Shown: positions 63,179 to 64,000 of the stretch, one piece after another | Position numbering within the stretch: the stretch's first letter is position 1 | Layout of the letters: each line of letters starts with the position of its first letter | Assembly: GCA_034687125.1 (NCBI GenBank) | Contig: JAQGBZ010000222.1 | Span: forward strand, 1 to 64,000 | Direction: 5' to 3' | Source: Neelides folsomi | Lineage: Eukaryota; Arthropoda; Collembola; Neelipleona; Neelidae | Length of the DNA: 64,000 nucleotides | Made by a program: the position numbers and the translations under genes | The notes under the pieces: model-generated | Databases searched by the model: none | What the model saw: the letters and a program-made list of their open reading frames with translations, nothing else | Told to the model about the DNA's origin: nothing

Positions 63179-64000
63179 TATTACTCGCACTTGGGCCCAG
63201 GTCTCACTTTGAAAAATTCTCCCATCACTCCCATTTATATACATAGAGTATTTTCTTATTGAATAGCTTGCGACTTTTTGAATGTTTGCTCAAAAAGCAT
63301 CTTAGCAAAGCAAAGTAGGAGCAAAATTAAGCTTTCCTTGCTCCTTGATAAACTTGAAATCGTTAAACTTCAACTCATTATTTGATCTTATAAGTCATGT
63401 GCTTAACACAGGCTGGAGAATTGTGTAGATATCTTATAAGATTTGAAGAGTTGGTGCAAAGGATGGAGGTTATTGCAATAACTCTCCTCCTCCAGTTCCC
63501 ACATCTTGTAAATTGAGATGAAGAAGGATGATTGTGCTCATTGTTGGTACAAAACACGTAGAAGCTTCAGAGCACTAACATTAGAATCCTCGTTATAAAT
63601 GCACAAAAGTGAAGGCCCTCTTGCCCTAATGACTCCTCGTTGGCTCATGAAGGGAGCCAAATGAATTCTCCTAAGTATACAATAGTATAAGGTCCAACGT
63701 ATAAAATCCATCAAGTTTTCATTTCATGGAGAAGGTTCAATTCTTGTCGAAGGTTTATGTATAGGAAAAGAACATTTCATGGCAGCTTTCATTTATTCAT
63801 GCGAAGGGTTTCTTTCTATATTGAGTATTGGAGAAGGCTCAACAACAACCCCTTATGTGTACACGCTGTACACATCACAAACATATTGTAATAACTACAT
63901 AGACTGCCTACCTATTCGATATAATTAAGAAACGTACCACAGCACAAACCCCTGCGCTGTACTGTAGGTCTATGCCACTAGGTTTATGCCACTCGGTATT
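63179..64000. other. No feature seen
   Basis: Non-coding sequence up to the window edge, probably still within the sidekick 5' intron or upstream region. No repeats with defined ends noticed. Confidence 0.4.

Overview
This is an AT-rich, intron-rich animal nuclear window. Its genes are arthropod in type: divergent ionotropic glutamate-receptor-like chemoreceptors (IRs), one cytohesin, one TIF1/Bonus protein and one Sidekick. Short introns, many TA-flanked Tc1/mariner relics and the divergent IRs would suit a crustacean, possibly a parasitic copepod (sea louse). That placement is inference; the sequence itself only shows a metazoan, probably an arthropod.

Layout. 1-12.9 kb: an IR cluster of one 5'-truncated gene on + and two genes on -, with a cytohesin (ARF-GEF) gene between the two minus-strand IRs. 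14.1-27.1 kb: two large + strand housekeeping genes head to tail, WDR35/IFT121 (ciliary retrograde transport) and CPSF1 (pre-mRNA 3' end processing). 28-38.4 kb: two methionine sulfoxide reductase A (MsrA) paralogs on + that flank a TIF1-family RING/B-box/PHD gene. 38.6-39.9 kb: small DNA-transposon derivatives. 40.2-43.5 kb: COP9 signalosome subunit 4 and a 78-residue NCBP2AS2-like microprotein. 45-58.5 kb, minus strand: Sidekick, nearly complete, with a + strand gene of unknown function nested in one intron. 58.5-64 kb: no convincing exons, probably the first Sidekick intron, with a broken Tc1/mariner copy.

Main result. The MsrA gene at 36.8-38.2 kb has one in-frame TGA exactly where the family has its catalytic cysteine (FGMS-[TGA]-FW). 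All splice phases are consistent, and a SECIS-like stem with GTGA/TGAT core and an AAA apical motif lies about 170 nt after the stop. It is best read as a selenocysteine MsrA. Its upstream paralog at 28-29.4 kb has serine at that position and lysine in place of the next tryptophan, so it looks like a non-catalytic family member. The pair suggests duplication followed by divergence: one copy kept selenium chemistry, the other lost catalysis.

Other points: three GC-AG introns in three neighbouring genes, an IR whose pore-region donor reads GG instead of GT, a candidate in-frame 21-nt Sidekick microexon, and a set of palindromic or TIR-bounded DNA elements, one with a perfect 8-bp target duplication.
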